Origin: Stieleria tagensis
GTDB lineage: Bacteria > Planctomycetota > Planctomycetia > Pirellulales > Pirellulaceae
Direction of reading: 5' to 3'
DNA length: 64,000 nucleotides
Assembly (NCBI RefSeq): GCF_024129865.1
Contig: NZ_JAMYFE010000066.1
Location: 1-64,000 of the forward strand
The notes under the pieces were generated by a model, which saw only the letters and a list, made by a program, of their open reading frames with translations, ran no database searches and was not told the DNA's origin. Made by a program: the position numbers and the translations under genes. Positions within the stretch are counted from its first letter, which is position 1, and each line of letters starts with the position of its first letter. Below are positions 43,215 through 51,928 of the stretch, one piece after another.

Positions 43215-43566
43215 GTTGTCTCTTGGGTGCACGTCAAAATTGAGAAGCAGAAGTTTGATTTTTGCTCATTGTAGTTGCCGCTTTGTTGCAGAACAGGTTC
43301 GGGTTTGGCAACGTGCTTGGAGTTTGTTCGCGCTAGCTTGAGACGCATGCAAGTTTCCATCCGCTGATTCAGCCGAAGAAACAACGCAGCTCGAATAACC
43401 ATTTGTCACCATCCAGAGCTTCGCTAGACCACGAGCGCATCGACTGGTACATCCCCCCTGTTCAGCCTGTTAGACTGCTGCCTGCCTGGATGACCAGGAG
43501 GCGTTCCCATGTAGGGAGACGCCGACGAACTTGAGATGCATTTTGTGATCTGGAAATGGCGGGCGG
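43215..43566. other. Divergent intergenic region upstream of the DISARM operon
   Basis: About 350 bases without a gene. Two small hairpins occur near 43480-43528: CCTGG-N4-CCAGG, and GGCGT...ACGCC around GTTCCCATGTAGGGAG. These could affect expression of drmD, whose start follows at 43567. I could not assign a -35/-10 pair with confidence. Confidence 0.45.
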
Positions 43567-46500
43567 ATGGGTCAGCAATCAGAAAATTTGGCGGTGGGAC
43601 AGATCGCTCGGATTCGGCAACGGACCTACTTGGTCGAGCAGATCGTCAAGCCGAAACGTGTCGCAGACAGCACGCTCGTGAAGCTGTCCTGCATCGATGA
43701 CGACAACCAAGGTGCGCCTCTTGAAGTTCTCTGGGAAAAAGAACTCGATCCGCAAGTGTTGACGAGTGAAGCCTGGGAGTCGATTGCCGCGAAGGGGTTT
43801 GATGAATCCAAGGTGTTTGCCGCCTACTTGAACACGCTCAAGTGGAACTGCGTCACATCGACCGATCCGAAACTCTTCCAATCACCGTTCCGTGCAGGCA
43901 TCCGACTCGACGCCTATCAGCTGGAACCTCTGCGAAAGGCGTTGTTGCTGCCTCGCGTCAACTTGTTCATCGCTGACGATGTAGGTCTGGGGAAAACAAT
44001 CGAAGCGGGACTCATCGCCCGAGAGCTTTTACTGCGGAAGAAGGTCCGCGAGATCTTCGTTTCCTGTCCGCCGTCGATGTTGCTGCAATGGAAAGAAGAA
44101 CTTGAATCACGGTTCGGCCTTACCTTCGAGATTCTCGACAAGGAATACATGAAGCGTGTTCGCCGCGAGCGTGGCTTCAGCGTCAACCCTTGGAGCACCC
44201 ACACTCGGTTTTTGATCTCGCATCGGTTGCTCATTGACGAGGCCTACGCTGGCCCACTTCGCGATCATCTCGGCACCTTCCGCAGCGGCTCGTTGTTCAT
44301 CCTCGACGAAGCCCATCATGCGGCCCCTTCAAGCGGCCAAAAATACGCGATCGACTCGCAAATCACTCGGTCGGTCCGCGACTTGGCTCCGAGGTTCGAG
44401 CATCGGCTATTCTTGTCGGCCACGCCGCACAACGGGCACTCCAACAGTTTCTCGGCACTACTTGAAATCCTAGATCCCCAACGCTTCTGTCGCGGAGTTC
44501 CCGTATCCGCCAAGCATCGCGACGAAACGATCGTTCGCCGAATCAAAGAAGACATCCGCGAGATTCAGGGCGGTTTCCCAAAACGCCGCGTCGTTCAGGT
44601 GACGATCGACGGGCTGTCCGAAGAAGCACCGGAACTGAAGCTTTCTCGATTGCTGAATGAATATCGACAAACACGAGAAGAGCGTCTCAGCAGTGAAACC
44701 AAACGGAAGCAGGCCGCTTCGGGTTTGCTCATCACCGGACTGCAGCAACGGTTGCTTTCATCCATCGAGGCTTTCGCCAAGACGCTAAAAGTCCACCGCA
44801 AGACCGTCAAGCGTCAGTGGGAAAAGATGCAGGCCGAGGCGATCACCGAAGCGGAAGCACCGCGTCACGCCGACCTCTTATCCGGTAGCGTCGACAGCGA
44901 TGACGAGCGTGCATCGCTTTCCGAAGAAGAAATGTCGCGCGAAGTCGCCTCACAAGTGGAAGCGGTATCGGCCAGCACGATGGGGCCGACCGACGACGAG
45001 GGCTCCAGGGGGCTCTTCGCTCGCGAGCAACAATTGCTCGAACAGATGACTGACGTCGCCGAACAAGCACGTGGTAAGACCGATGCCCGCACCGAAAAGC
45101 TGATCGAGTGGATTCGCGACAACATGTGTCCAGATCTGGGCAAGAAGGGTGCCCAGTGGAATGACACCCGCGTGCTGATCTTCACCGAGTACGACGACAC
45201 CAAACGATATCTGGTCAGCCGTCTGGAAGCCGCCATCGCCGGCAGCGACCGAGCCGACGCACGAATCAATATCTTTCACGGCCCCACGCCGCCGCCCAAA
45301 CGGGAGGAGATCAAGCAGGCATTTAACACCGACCCCAAGAAACATCCGGTGCGAATCCTGATCGCGACCGATGCCGCTCGTGAAGGCCTGAACCTGCAAG
45401 CACACTGCAGCAACCTGTTTCACTTCGACGTGCCTTGGAACCCGAGCCGCATGGAGCAACGCAACGGGCGAATCGACCGCAAGCTGCAAGCCAAAGACGA
45501 AGTCTACTGCCACTACTTCGTTTACAAGCAACGTCCGGAAGACCGCATTTTGCAAGTGCTGGTCCGCAAGACCGAAACGATCCGAAAAGAACTCGGCAGT
45601 CTGTCGCAAGTCATCGACGCCAAGCTCACCAAGTCGATGAGCCTGGGTATTCGTCACGGTTCGATCGACGACATGGAAGCCGAGATTGACTCGACCGACA
45701 TCGAAGACAATCGCAGAGCCGCGATCGAAGACGAACTCGAATCGTCTCGGATGCGGCAAACCGAGCTTCGCGAACAGATCGACCGACTGCGAACGCTACT
45801 CGAAAAGTCCCGCAAGAGCATCGGGCTGAGCGACGAACACTTTCAGTCCGCCATTTCGTGCTCGCTCGCGTTGCTTGGCACCGAGACGCTCGACGAAACC
45901 AAAGACGACAACGGTGCCACCTGCTTCACCTTTCCCGCCATCGACGAACGTTCCGGTGCCGACCCAACCTGGGCCGAAACGATGGACACGTTGCGGGTTC
46001 CTCGAAAGCGAGATCAGAAACTGTGGGAGTGGCGACGATCCTCGCCCATCCGGCCGGTCGTCTTTGAAGACCCCGGCGTCGTCGGCGACGATCTCGTTCA
46101 TTTGCATCTTGAACAACGCGTCGTCCAACGGCTGCTCGGCCGGTTCACCGCTCAAGGGTTCGTCCATCACGATCTGTCCCGCGCTTGTTTCGCGCAGGCC
46201 ACCGACTCGATTCCCCGCGTTGTGTTACTCGGTCGGCTGGCCCTTTACGGTGAAGGGGCCGCGAGGTTGCACGAAGAGCTAATTCCCGTCACCGCACGCT
46301 GGTCCGACCCAGCCATTCGCAAAGGGCCGCTTTCGCCGTACGCCAAAGACGCAGAGGCAAAAACGATAGGCCTGCTGGACGATTCGCTGCTAGGTGCAGG
46401 CGGGATCAAACTGACACCCGAAGTCGTCGAGCAACTTCAACAGTCCGCCGCCGGCGACATTCACGAATTACTACCGCATCTAGAAACCCGCGGCGAAGAA

Positions 46501-46830
46501 TACGCCGCTGATGCGGAAAGAAAGCTTGCCGCCCGAGGGACCGCGGAAGCAAAGGCAATGCGTGAGATTTTGGAAACGCAACGCAAACATATCTCGGACA
46601 CAATCAAGCGAATCTCCAAGCTCGATCCGAATCAAATGCGATTCGACTTCGGTGAAATCGACGACGAACTACTGCAGCTCGACGCGAACAAACGCTACTG
46701 GGCCAAACGCCTGGAAGAATTGCGTGACGAACTCAAGACCGAGCCTGATCGCATCGCGAGCATCTACGACGTCCAAGCCAAGCGGATCGAACCGGTTGGT
46801 CTCGTTTACCTCTGGCCAGTGACGGGTTAG
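43567..46830 (+). CDS. drmD: DISARM class 1 SNF2-family helicase DrmD
   Basis: 1087 residues. Helicase motifs are complete: the ATP site DDVGLGKTIEAGLIARELL (about 137-155), VSCPPSMLLQWKEEL, the Walker B box FILDEAHHA (about 243), LSATPHNGHSNSF, and in the second domain ILIATDAAREGLNLQA then VPWNPSRMEQRNGRIDR (about 600-638). A long C-terminal helical region follows. DISARM (defence island system associated with restriction-modification) blocks incoming phage DNA; DrmD marks class 1. Its stop codon is supplied by the first bases of a repeat element (46827), so the native C-terminus may have been changed. The following genes are on the same strand. Confidence 0.9.
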   Translation: MGQQSENLAVGQIARIRQRTYLVEQIVKPKRVADSTLVKLSCIDDDNQGAPLEVLWEKELDPQVLTSEAWESIAAKGFDESKVFAAYLNTLKWNCVTSTDPKLFQSPFRAGIRLDAYQLEPLRKALLLPRVNLFIADDVGLGKTIEAGLIARELLLRKKVREIFVSCPPSMLLQWKEELESRFGLTFEILDKEYMKRVRRERGFSVNPWSTHTRFLISHRLLIDEAYAGPLRDHLGTFRSGSLFILDEAHHAAPSSGQKYAIDSQITRSVRDLAPRFEHRLFLSATPHNGHSNSFSALLEILDPQRFCRGVPVSAKHRDETIVRRIKEDIREIQGGFPKRRVVQVTIDGLSEEAPELKLSRLLNEYRQTREERLSSETKRKQAASGLLITGLQQRLLSSIEAFAKTLKVHRKTVKRQWEKMQAEAITEAEAPRHADLLSGSVDSDDERASLSEEEMSREVASQVEAVSASTMGPTDDEGSRGLFAREQQLLEQMTDVAEQARGKTDARTEKLIEWIRDNMCPDLGKKGAQWNDTRVLIFTEYDDTKRYLVSRLEAAIAGSDRADARINIFHGPTPPPKREEIKQAFNTDPKKHPVRILIATDAAREGLNLQAHCSNLFHFDVPWNPSRMEQRNGRIDRKLQAKDEVYCHYFVYKQRPEDRILQVLVRKTETIRKELGSLSQVIDAKLTKSMSLGIRHGSIDDMEAEIDSTDIEDNRRAAIEDELESSRMRQTELREQIDRLRTLLEKSRKSIGLSDEHFQSAISCSLALLGTETLDETKDDNGATCFTFPAIDERSGADPTWAETMDTLRVPRKRDQKLWEWRRSSPIRPVVFEDPGVVGDDLVHLHLEQRVVQRLLGRFTAQGFVHHDLSRACFAQATDSIPRVVLLGRLALYGEGAARLHEELIPVTARWSDPAIRKGPLSPYAKDAEAKTIGLLDDSLLGAGGIKLTPEVVEQLQQSAAGDIHELLPHLETRGEEYAADAERKLAARGTAEAKAMREILETQRKHISDTIKRISKLDPNQMRFDFGEIDDELLQLDANKRYWAKRLEELRDELKTEPDRIASIYDVQAKRIEPVGLVYLWPVTG

Positions 46831-47246
46831 TGATTAGTTGTTGGTGATTAGTGATTAGAAGGAGGGAACATGGCAAGACACTATCGGGAACTGATCGCGT
46901 GGCAGAAAGCCATGGCGTTGGTGACGCACATTTACTCGATCACGAAAGGCTTTCCCGGCGACGAACGGTTCGGGCTCACGTCGCAAATGCGACGGTGCGC
47001 GGTGTCAATTCGTAGCAACATCGCAGAAGGGCAGGCGAGAAACACTACTGGTGAATTCAAACAGTTCATTGGAATTGCACGCGGATCGGTCGCAGAGTTA
47101 ACAACACAAATTTTAATTGCGGAGCAACTTGGTTTTCTTTCCGCACCCAAGCAAACCATCGAAATGGCGGAAGAAGTGGGACGAATACTCACCGGCTTGT
47201 CGCAGTCGCTGAGAACTAATCACTAATCACTACCCACCAATCACTA
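46827..47246 (+). mobile_element. IVS-like repeat element (type A) carrying a four-helix-bundle gene
   Basis: About 31-base imperfect terminal inverted repeats: left side TTAGTGATTAG...GTGATTAGTGATTAG (46827-46858), right side CTAATCACTAATCACTACCC...ATCACTA (47216-47246). Between them lies only the four-helix-bundle gene. The left repeat provides the drmD stop and the right repeat ends on the A of the drmMI start codon. Proteins of this family are best known from intervening sequences in 23S rRNA genes. Confidence 0.75.
46870..47226 (+). CDS. Four-helix-bundle protein (TIGR02436, 23S rRNA IVS type)
   Basis: 118 residues from ATG 46870, preceded by a strong GGAGG. Family signature throughout: YRELIAWQKAMALVTHIYSITKGFPGDERFGLTSQMRRCAVSI, then SNIAEGQARNTTGEFKQFIGIARGSVAEL. 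The last residues (RTNH) and stop are encoded by the right terminal repeat. The protein forms a small helical oligomer in known relatives; its function is not established. It is probably part of a repeat element and not a DISARM component, though it lies between drmD and drmMI with a 19-base gap to the latter and could couple drmMI translation. Confidence 0.9.
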   Translation: MARHYRELIAWQKAMALVTHIYSITKGFPGDERFGLTSQMRRCAVSIRSNIAEGQARNTTGEFKQFIGIARGSVAELTTQILIAEQLGFLSAPKQTIEMAEEVGRILTGLSQSLRTNH

Positions 47247-50200
47247 TGGCCAAAACACCCGAAGAATTCGCTCACATTGAATGGATCGGATACGTCCAGC
47301 CCATTGGCCTTGTCGTTTCCATTCCGGCGATGCTGGAGGCCCAGTGTTACGTCAACAAGAACATCATGGGCGAACATACCCGGTTCTTGGAATGTCTGCC
47401 GACTGACGACGCAGGGAACATCACACCGGAGATTCGTGACCTCCGCGAATTTGTCCAAGCCGTGCTCGGCTGGGAACCCGAAGACCTGATCACGCTTCCC
47501 CAACGAGGACCACTCCCCACTGAGCACACCAGCTTGGAAGTCGTCCTGCCCCAGTACAACGAAACCCTGCGACCCACCCACGTCGTCGCGGAATTCGCCC
47601 CTCAAACGAACAACCAAGAACCACCCGCTAATCACCAATCACTACCCACTAATCACTACCTCCTGTTGATCCAAGAACTGTCGACCGGTACCGACCTTGA
47701 TTATGCTGGTGAAGCCGATAGCAGTCGCCATTGGAACGCGTCGCCGCAGGCCAAATTCGAGCGGTTGCTGCGCGAGACCGAAGTGCCGATCGGCTTGCTG
47801 TCCAACGGCCGCTCCCTGCGACTGGTCTATTCGCCGCGTGGGGAAACCAGCGGCTACGCGACGTTCAATGTCGACGAAATGTCGCAAGTCGCCGGCCGGC
47901 CGATGTTCGCTGCCCTGCACATGCTGCTGTCCGCCGAACGCATGTTCTCGATGGGCGACAACCAGCGTTTGCCCGCGATCCTGGCCAACAGTCGCAAGTA
48001 CCAAAACACAGTCTCGACGGAATTGGCCGAGCAAGTCCTGGCGGCGCTCTACGAATTGATGCGAGGATTCCAAGCTGCCAACGACGTTCGCGGCGGTGAA
48101 TTACTCTCCGGCGTGCTCGCCCGCGATCCCAACCAAGTCTATTCCGGGCTGCTGACCGTACTGATGCGGTTGGTGTTCATCCTGTACGCCGAAGACCGTG
48201 ACTTGCTTTCCAGCGATCCGGTCTACAGCAACCACTACAGCGTCACCGGTCTATTCGATCGACTGCGAGAGGACGACGGGCGGTTTCCGGACACGATGGA
48301 TCAGCGATTCGGTGCCTGGAGTCAACTCGTAACGCTTTTTCGTCTGGTTTATGAAGGCGGCCAGCACAGCGAATTCAAACTTCCAGCCCGCAAAGGCTAC
48401 CTGTTCGATCCAGAAAGGTACCCTTTCTTGGAGGGGCGGGTGGCGAGTGGTGAGTGGCGTGTGGGTCGAACTAATCAGTCGGAGCAGAATGATGATTCAG
48501 AGTTATCGCGATCTCGAAGTTTGGCAAAAAGCGATGGACCTGTCGGTGGAGTGTTACCGGGTGACGAAGAGCTTCCCGAAGGACGAGCTCTTCGGGATGA
48601 CCAGCCAGATTCGCAGGGCAGCAGCCTCGATTCCAGCCAACATCGCCGAGGGGCAAGGGCGTCAAGGGACGAAGGAGTTTCTGAATTTCCTGGGGATCGC
48701 CAGGGGCTCGCTGATGGAAGTGGAGACGCATCTAATGCTTTGCCAAAGAGTCGAGCTGCTACCGGAGACGGAACTGAAGAAGCTCCTTTCGCTGAGCGAC
48801 CAAATCAGCCGAATGCTGGCAGGACTTCGCAAATCGTTAGAGAAAAGGCTGTAGGCTTTCACCCTCCACACACCACTCACCACACTCCACCCCAAGTTCC
48901 GCGTGTTTCCGACGGCGTCGTTTTCCGGGTCTTGAAGAACCTACTCATCCTCGACGGCGAACGGCTCAGCTACCGAACGCTCGACGTCGAACAAATCGGC
49001 AGCGTTTATGAAACCGTGATGGGATTCAACTTGCAGGTCGCGGCCGGCAAGTCGATTGCGATCAGGCCCGTCAAGTCGCACGGTGCCCCGGCGACCATTA
49101 ACCTCGACGAGCTACTCGAGACGCCGGGCAAAGACCGAGCCAAGTGGCTCAAAGAGTACGCGGACCAGAAAGTCGGCACCGCCGATGCCAAACTTCTGAA
49201 GGCCGCAACCAACCTCGAAGAATTACTGACCGCCCTCGACAAGAAGATCGCCAAGAAAGTCACACCGCGCGTTGTCCCGGCCGGCGCGATCGTGTTGCAA
49301 CCATCCGACGAACGACGCCGCAGCGGATCGCACTACACCCCGCGATCACTGACCGAACCGATCGTCCGCACGACGCTGGAGCCGATCTTGAAACAGTTGT
49401 GCGATCCCGAGGCACCCGCACCAGCGGTCTACTCGCCAAGCAAAGAAGACAAGAAACGCTACACCCAGGGCGAACTCGATGCCCGTGTTCGGTTGTCGCA
49501 GAAAGCCGTCGAGCATGCGCGGCGGGCACGCGAGATTGGCACGCCGCATCCGTCGCAAATTCTGGATTTGAAGGTCTGCGACCCCGCGATGGGCAGCGGT
49601 GCGTTCTTGGTCGAAACCTGTCGCCAATTGGGCGATGAATTGATCAAAGCGTGGTACGCCCATGGCGGGGTGGAGAGCGGTGAGGGGCGAGTGGAGGGTG
49701 ACGAAAACTCAGTCCAAAACTCACCACACTCCACTCACCACTATCCACCCGTAATCCCGCCCGATGAAGACGAAGTGCTGTACGCGCGGCGGTTGGTGGC
49801 GCAGCGTTGTTTGTACGGCGTCGACAAGAACTTCATGGCCGTCGACTTGGCCAAGCTCGCTTTGTGGCTGGTCACGTTGGCGCGGGATCACGCGTTTACG
49901 TTTTTGGATCATGCGCTGCGTCACGGCGATTCGCTGGTCGGATTGTCGCGAGAACAGATCATCGGCTTCCACTGGGAACCCAAGAAGCAGAAGAAGTTTG
50001 GCGAAGACTTGATCCAACGTCGGCTGGACCGAGCGACCGAAGCCCGCGCCAAAATTCTCAACGCGCGAGAGGACGTCGCCTACCGCGACCAGGAGCAAAA
50101 GATGGCGCTGGCCGAAGAAGCCCTCAGCGGCATCCGCTTGCTCGGCGATGCCTGCGTCAGTGCCTTCTTCGCCGGCAAGAAAAAGAAAGAGCGAGAAGAC

Positions 50201-51928
50201 CGCGTCGACCAGTTGTTCGGGATCGCCAGCGCGTACCTGGAAAAGCTCAAAGAGGGCAAGCTCGACCACGAGCTACGCAAGTCACTCGAGGCCGCCGCGA
50301 CGTCGCTGCAAGAAGGCGAACATCCGATCCCCGCGTTTCACTGGGAAATCGAGTTCCCTGAAGTATTCTCGCGTGAGAATGGTGGCTTCGATGCGTTTGT
50401 TGGAAATCCGCCATTTGCGGGACACATCACGCTGGCCTCATGCCATCGAGACTTTTACACCGATTATCTCCGCGAACAGCATCAGGGTTCGGGTGGCAAA
50501 TGTGATCTTGTCGCCTTTTTCTTTCGGCAAACGTTCACGAACATTCGCGTTGGTGGCACGCTCGGCTTGATTGGCACGAACACAATTCGACAGGGTGCAA
50601 CAAGAGCGTCTGGTCTTGGGGCAATCTGTAAGTCAGGTGGAAGTATTTTCAATGTCACTCGACGCCTTCGTTGGCCAGGAGTTGCTGCTGTCGTTGTAAG
50701 TATTGTTCATATCGCTAAACGGCTCGAAATAGCAGGCAAATTGGTCGACGGACGTGCTGTGGAGAGAATAACCAGCTTTCTATTTTCCGTCGGCCCGGAG
50801 ACCGACCCACAACCGCTAAGAAGCGAAGGGGTTTATTGTCTTCAAGGAGCAGTCCTTCGTGGAAGCGGCTTCGTTTTTGCAGATGGAAAGCAACCTCCGA
50901 ATACACGGGAAGATCTTTCTCGCATTTTGGATTCTGATTCAAAATATGCAGACGTATGTCGACCGATTGTCAATACGTCCGACATCTATGGCGAGGCTGC
51001 GGTTGACACAAGCAAAATCGCCATCGACTTTGGCGAAATGAGCTTTGAAGCTGCGTCTTCATATCCGCTATTCATGGAAGTGCTGCGAGAAACAGTTGCG
51101 AAAGAAAGAACTAAGTCGCAGGCAAAGTCGAGTGGCGCGGCCGCTGCAAGCAAGTACTGGGAATATAGCCATCCGGCAAGCCAGTTGTTTGAAGTGGCCC
51201 GAAGGCTTGATCGGGTTATTGCGATCGCAAAGACTAGCGAAACACAAGCATTTGTTTTCGTAGATCCAAATTGGCTGTTGTCGCAGTCACTAATTGTCTT
51301 TCCCGACGATTCGATCAGCCTTTTGGGTGTGTTACAAAGTCGATGCCATCTTGAATGGGCGAGCTTCTTCTCTTCAAGCTTCAAAGACGACGCACGTTAC
51401 ACCCCATCCGAGTGCTTAGTAACGTTCCCGTTTCCAGTCTCGTGGCGAGAGAATCAAAGTTTGGAGGAAGCAGCGAGCGTGTTTCTTGATCACCGAGATC
51501 GGACAAAGGTGAATTTGAATGAAGGATTAACCGACATCTTCAATCGTTTTCATAACCGGGATGAGCGTGACGCCGGCATTCTGAAACTCCGCGAGCTTCA
51601 CGACGCGATGGATCGGGCGGTGTTGCGGGCTCACGGGTGGGACGACTTGGCCGAGACGGCTCGCTGTGAGTTCCTGCTGGACTACGAAGAGGAAGAGAAC
51701 GACGCTCCGGGTGCGAAAAAGTCCAAAAAGAAAAAGCCCTGGCGTCTCCGCTGGCCCGACGAATTCCGCGACGAAGTCCTCGCCCGACTTCTCGAACTCA
51801 ACGAACAACGACACAAAGAAGAATTGCTGCTAGCGAAGTCAAAGAAGAGCGAAGAAAAGCCAACGCCGGTGACCAAACGTGTCACTCGCCAAACCGAAGA
51901 TGACTCTTCGCAAACGGAGCTGTTTTGA
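47246..51928 (+). CDS. drmMI: DISARM class 1 N6-adenine methyltransferase DrmMI, with three in-frame repeat insertions
   Basis: 1560 residues. N-terminus EWIGYVQPIGLVVSIPAMLEAQ. The methylase core has motif I KVCDPAMGSGAFLVETCRQL (about 776-795) and motif IV FDAFVGNPPFAGH (about 1050), the N6-adenine type. The C-terminal target-recognition/helical part contains LRELHDAMDRAVLRAHGW and LRWPDEFRDEVLARLLEL. In DISARM the methylase marks host DNA. Three low-complexity stretches are encoded by inserted repeats: residues about 125-140, about 396-550 (a whole four-helix-bundle gene in another frame) and about 807-835. None breaks the frame. The start has no ribosome binding site of its own. Confidence 0.88.
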   Translation: MAKTPEEFAHIEWIGYVQPIGLVVSIPAMLEAQCYVNKNIMGEHTRFLECLPTDDAGNITPEIRDLREFVQAVLGWEPEDLITLPQRGPLPTEHTSLEVVLPQYNETLRPTHVVAEFAPQTNNQEPPANHQSLPTNHYLLLIQELSTGTDLDYAGEADSSRHWNASPQAKFERLLRETEVPIGLLSNGRSLRLVYSPRGETSGYATFNVDEMSQVAGRPMFAALHMLLSAERMFSMGDNQRLPAILANSRKYQNTVSTELAEQVLAALYELMRGFQAANDVRGGELLSGVLARDPNQVYSGLLTVLMRLVFILYAEDRDLLSSDPVYSNHYSVTGLFDRLREDDGRFPDTMDQRFGAWSQLVTLFRLVYEGGQHSEFKLPARKGYLFDPERYPFLEGRVASGEWRVGRTNQSEQNDDSELSRSRSLAKSDGPVGGVLPGDEELPEGRALRDDQPDSQGSSLDSSQHRRGARASRDEGVSEFPGDRQGLADGSGDASNALPKSRAATGDGTEEAPFAERPNQPNAGRTSQIVREKAVGFHPPHTTHHTPPQVPRVSDGVVFRVLKNLLILDGERLSYRTLDVEQIGSVYETVMGFNLQVAAGKSIAIRPVKSHGAPATINLDELLETPGKDRAKWLKEYADQKVGTADAKLLKAATNLEELLTALDKKIAKKVTPRVVPAGAIVLQPSDERRRSGSHYTPRSLTEPIVRTTLEPILKQLCDPEAPAPAVYSPSKEDKKRYTQGELDARVRLSQKAVEHARRAREIGTPHPSQILDLKVCDPAMGSGAFLVETCRQLGDELIKAWYAHGGVESGEGRVEGDENSVQNSPHSTHHYPPVIPPDEDEVLYARRLVAQRCLYGVDKNFMAVDLAKLALWLVTLARDHAFTFLDHALRHGDSLVGLSREQIIGFHWEPKKQKKFGEDLIQRRLDRATEARAKILNAREDVAYRDQEQKMALAEEALSGIRLLGDACVSAFFAGKKKKEREDRVDQLFGIASAYLEKLKEGKLDHELRKSLEAAATSLQEGEHPIPAFHWEIEFPEVFSRENGGFDAFVGNPPFAGHITLASCHRDFYTDYLREQHQGSGGKCDLVAFFFRQTFTNIRVGGTLGLIGTNTIRQGATRASGLGAICKSGGSIFNVTRRLRWPGVAAVVVSIVHIAKRLEIAGKLVDGRAVERITSFLFSVGPETDPQPLRSEGVYCLQGAVLRGSGFVFADGKQPPNTREDLSRILDSDSKYADVCRPIVNTSDIYGEAAVDTSKIAIDFGEMSFEAASSYPLFMEVLRETVAKERTKSQAKSSGAAAASKYWEYSHPASQLFEVARRLDRVIAIAKTSETQAFVFVDPNWLLSQSLIVFPDDSISLLGVLQSRCHLEWASFFSSSFKDDARYTPSECLVTFPFPVSWRENQSLEEAASVFLDHRDRTKVNLNEGLTDIFNRFHNRDERDAGILKLRELHDAMDRAVLRAHGWDDLAETARCEFLLDYEEEENDAPGAKKSKKKKPWRLRWPDEFRDEVLARLLELNEQRHKEELLLAKSKKSEEKPTPVTKRVTRQTEDDSSQTELF
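47628..47658 (+). repeat. Solo type A terminal repeat inside drmMI
   Basis: The 31-base sequence starting CTAATCACCAATCACTACCC differs at only two positions from the right terminal repeat at 47216-47246. It is translated in frame as part of the linker NHQSLPTNHY. It looks like the footprint of a lost element or a minimal insertion. Confidence 0.75.
48433..48893 (+). mobile_element. IVS-like repeat element (type B) nested inside drmMI, carrying a four-helix-bundle gene
   Basis: Imperfect terminal inverted repeats of about 32 bases: left GGGGCGGGTGGCGAGTGGTG..., right ending ...CACACTCCACCCC. Together they enclose one four-helix-bundle gene. The drmMI frame stays open through the whole insert and codes for a Ser/Gly/Arg-rich stretch (SLDSSQHRRGARASRDEG) with no fold of its own. 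Flanking DrmMI sequence (YLFDPERYPFLEG / PRVSDGVVFRVLKNLLILDG) resumes normally. Confidence 0.82.
48492..48854 (+). CDS. Nested four-helix-bundle protein inside drmMI (other reading frame)
   Basis: 120 residues from ATG 48492 (MIQSYRDLEVWQKAMDLSVE), with GGAG seven bases upstream; a second ATG lies one codon earlier. Full family signature: FPKDELFGMTSQIRRAAASIPANIAEGQGRQGTKEFLNFLGIARGSLMEVE, intact to a TAG stop. The gene is read in the +1 frame relative to drmMI. It is diverged from the copy at 46870, so the two came from separate insertions and not a recent duplication. Whether it is expressed from drmMI mRNA is unknown. Confidence 0.85.
   Translation: MIQSYRDLEVWQKAMDLSVECYRVTKSFPKDELFGMTSQIRRAAASIPANIAEGQGRQGTKEFLNFLGIARGSLMEVETHLMLCQRVELLPETELKKLLSLSDQISRMLAGLRKSLEKRL
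49667..49751 (+). repeat. Miniature type B repeat element inside drmMI
   Basis: About 85 bases. The left arm GGGGTGGAGAGCGGTGAGGG and the right arm ending CTCACCACTATCCACCCG are inverted copies of the type B terminal repeat, with a 20-base centre and no gene. Translated in frame as GGVESGEGRVEGDE and then NSVQNSPHSTHHYPP. It is inserted between the DrmMI stretches IKAWYAHG and VIPPDEDEVLYARRL. Confidence 0.78.

Noticed and set aside
48471-48731. Minus-strand frame inside the type B element
   Set aside because: Antisense to the intact four-helix-bundle gene; no family pattern.
46827-49751. The short repeats in drmD-drmMI as a CRISPR array
   Set aside because: Copies are few, irregularly spaced and inverted, and they flank genes or palindromes in place of spacers of even length.
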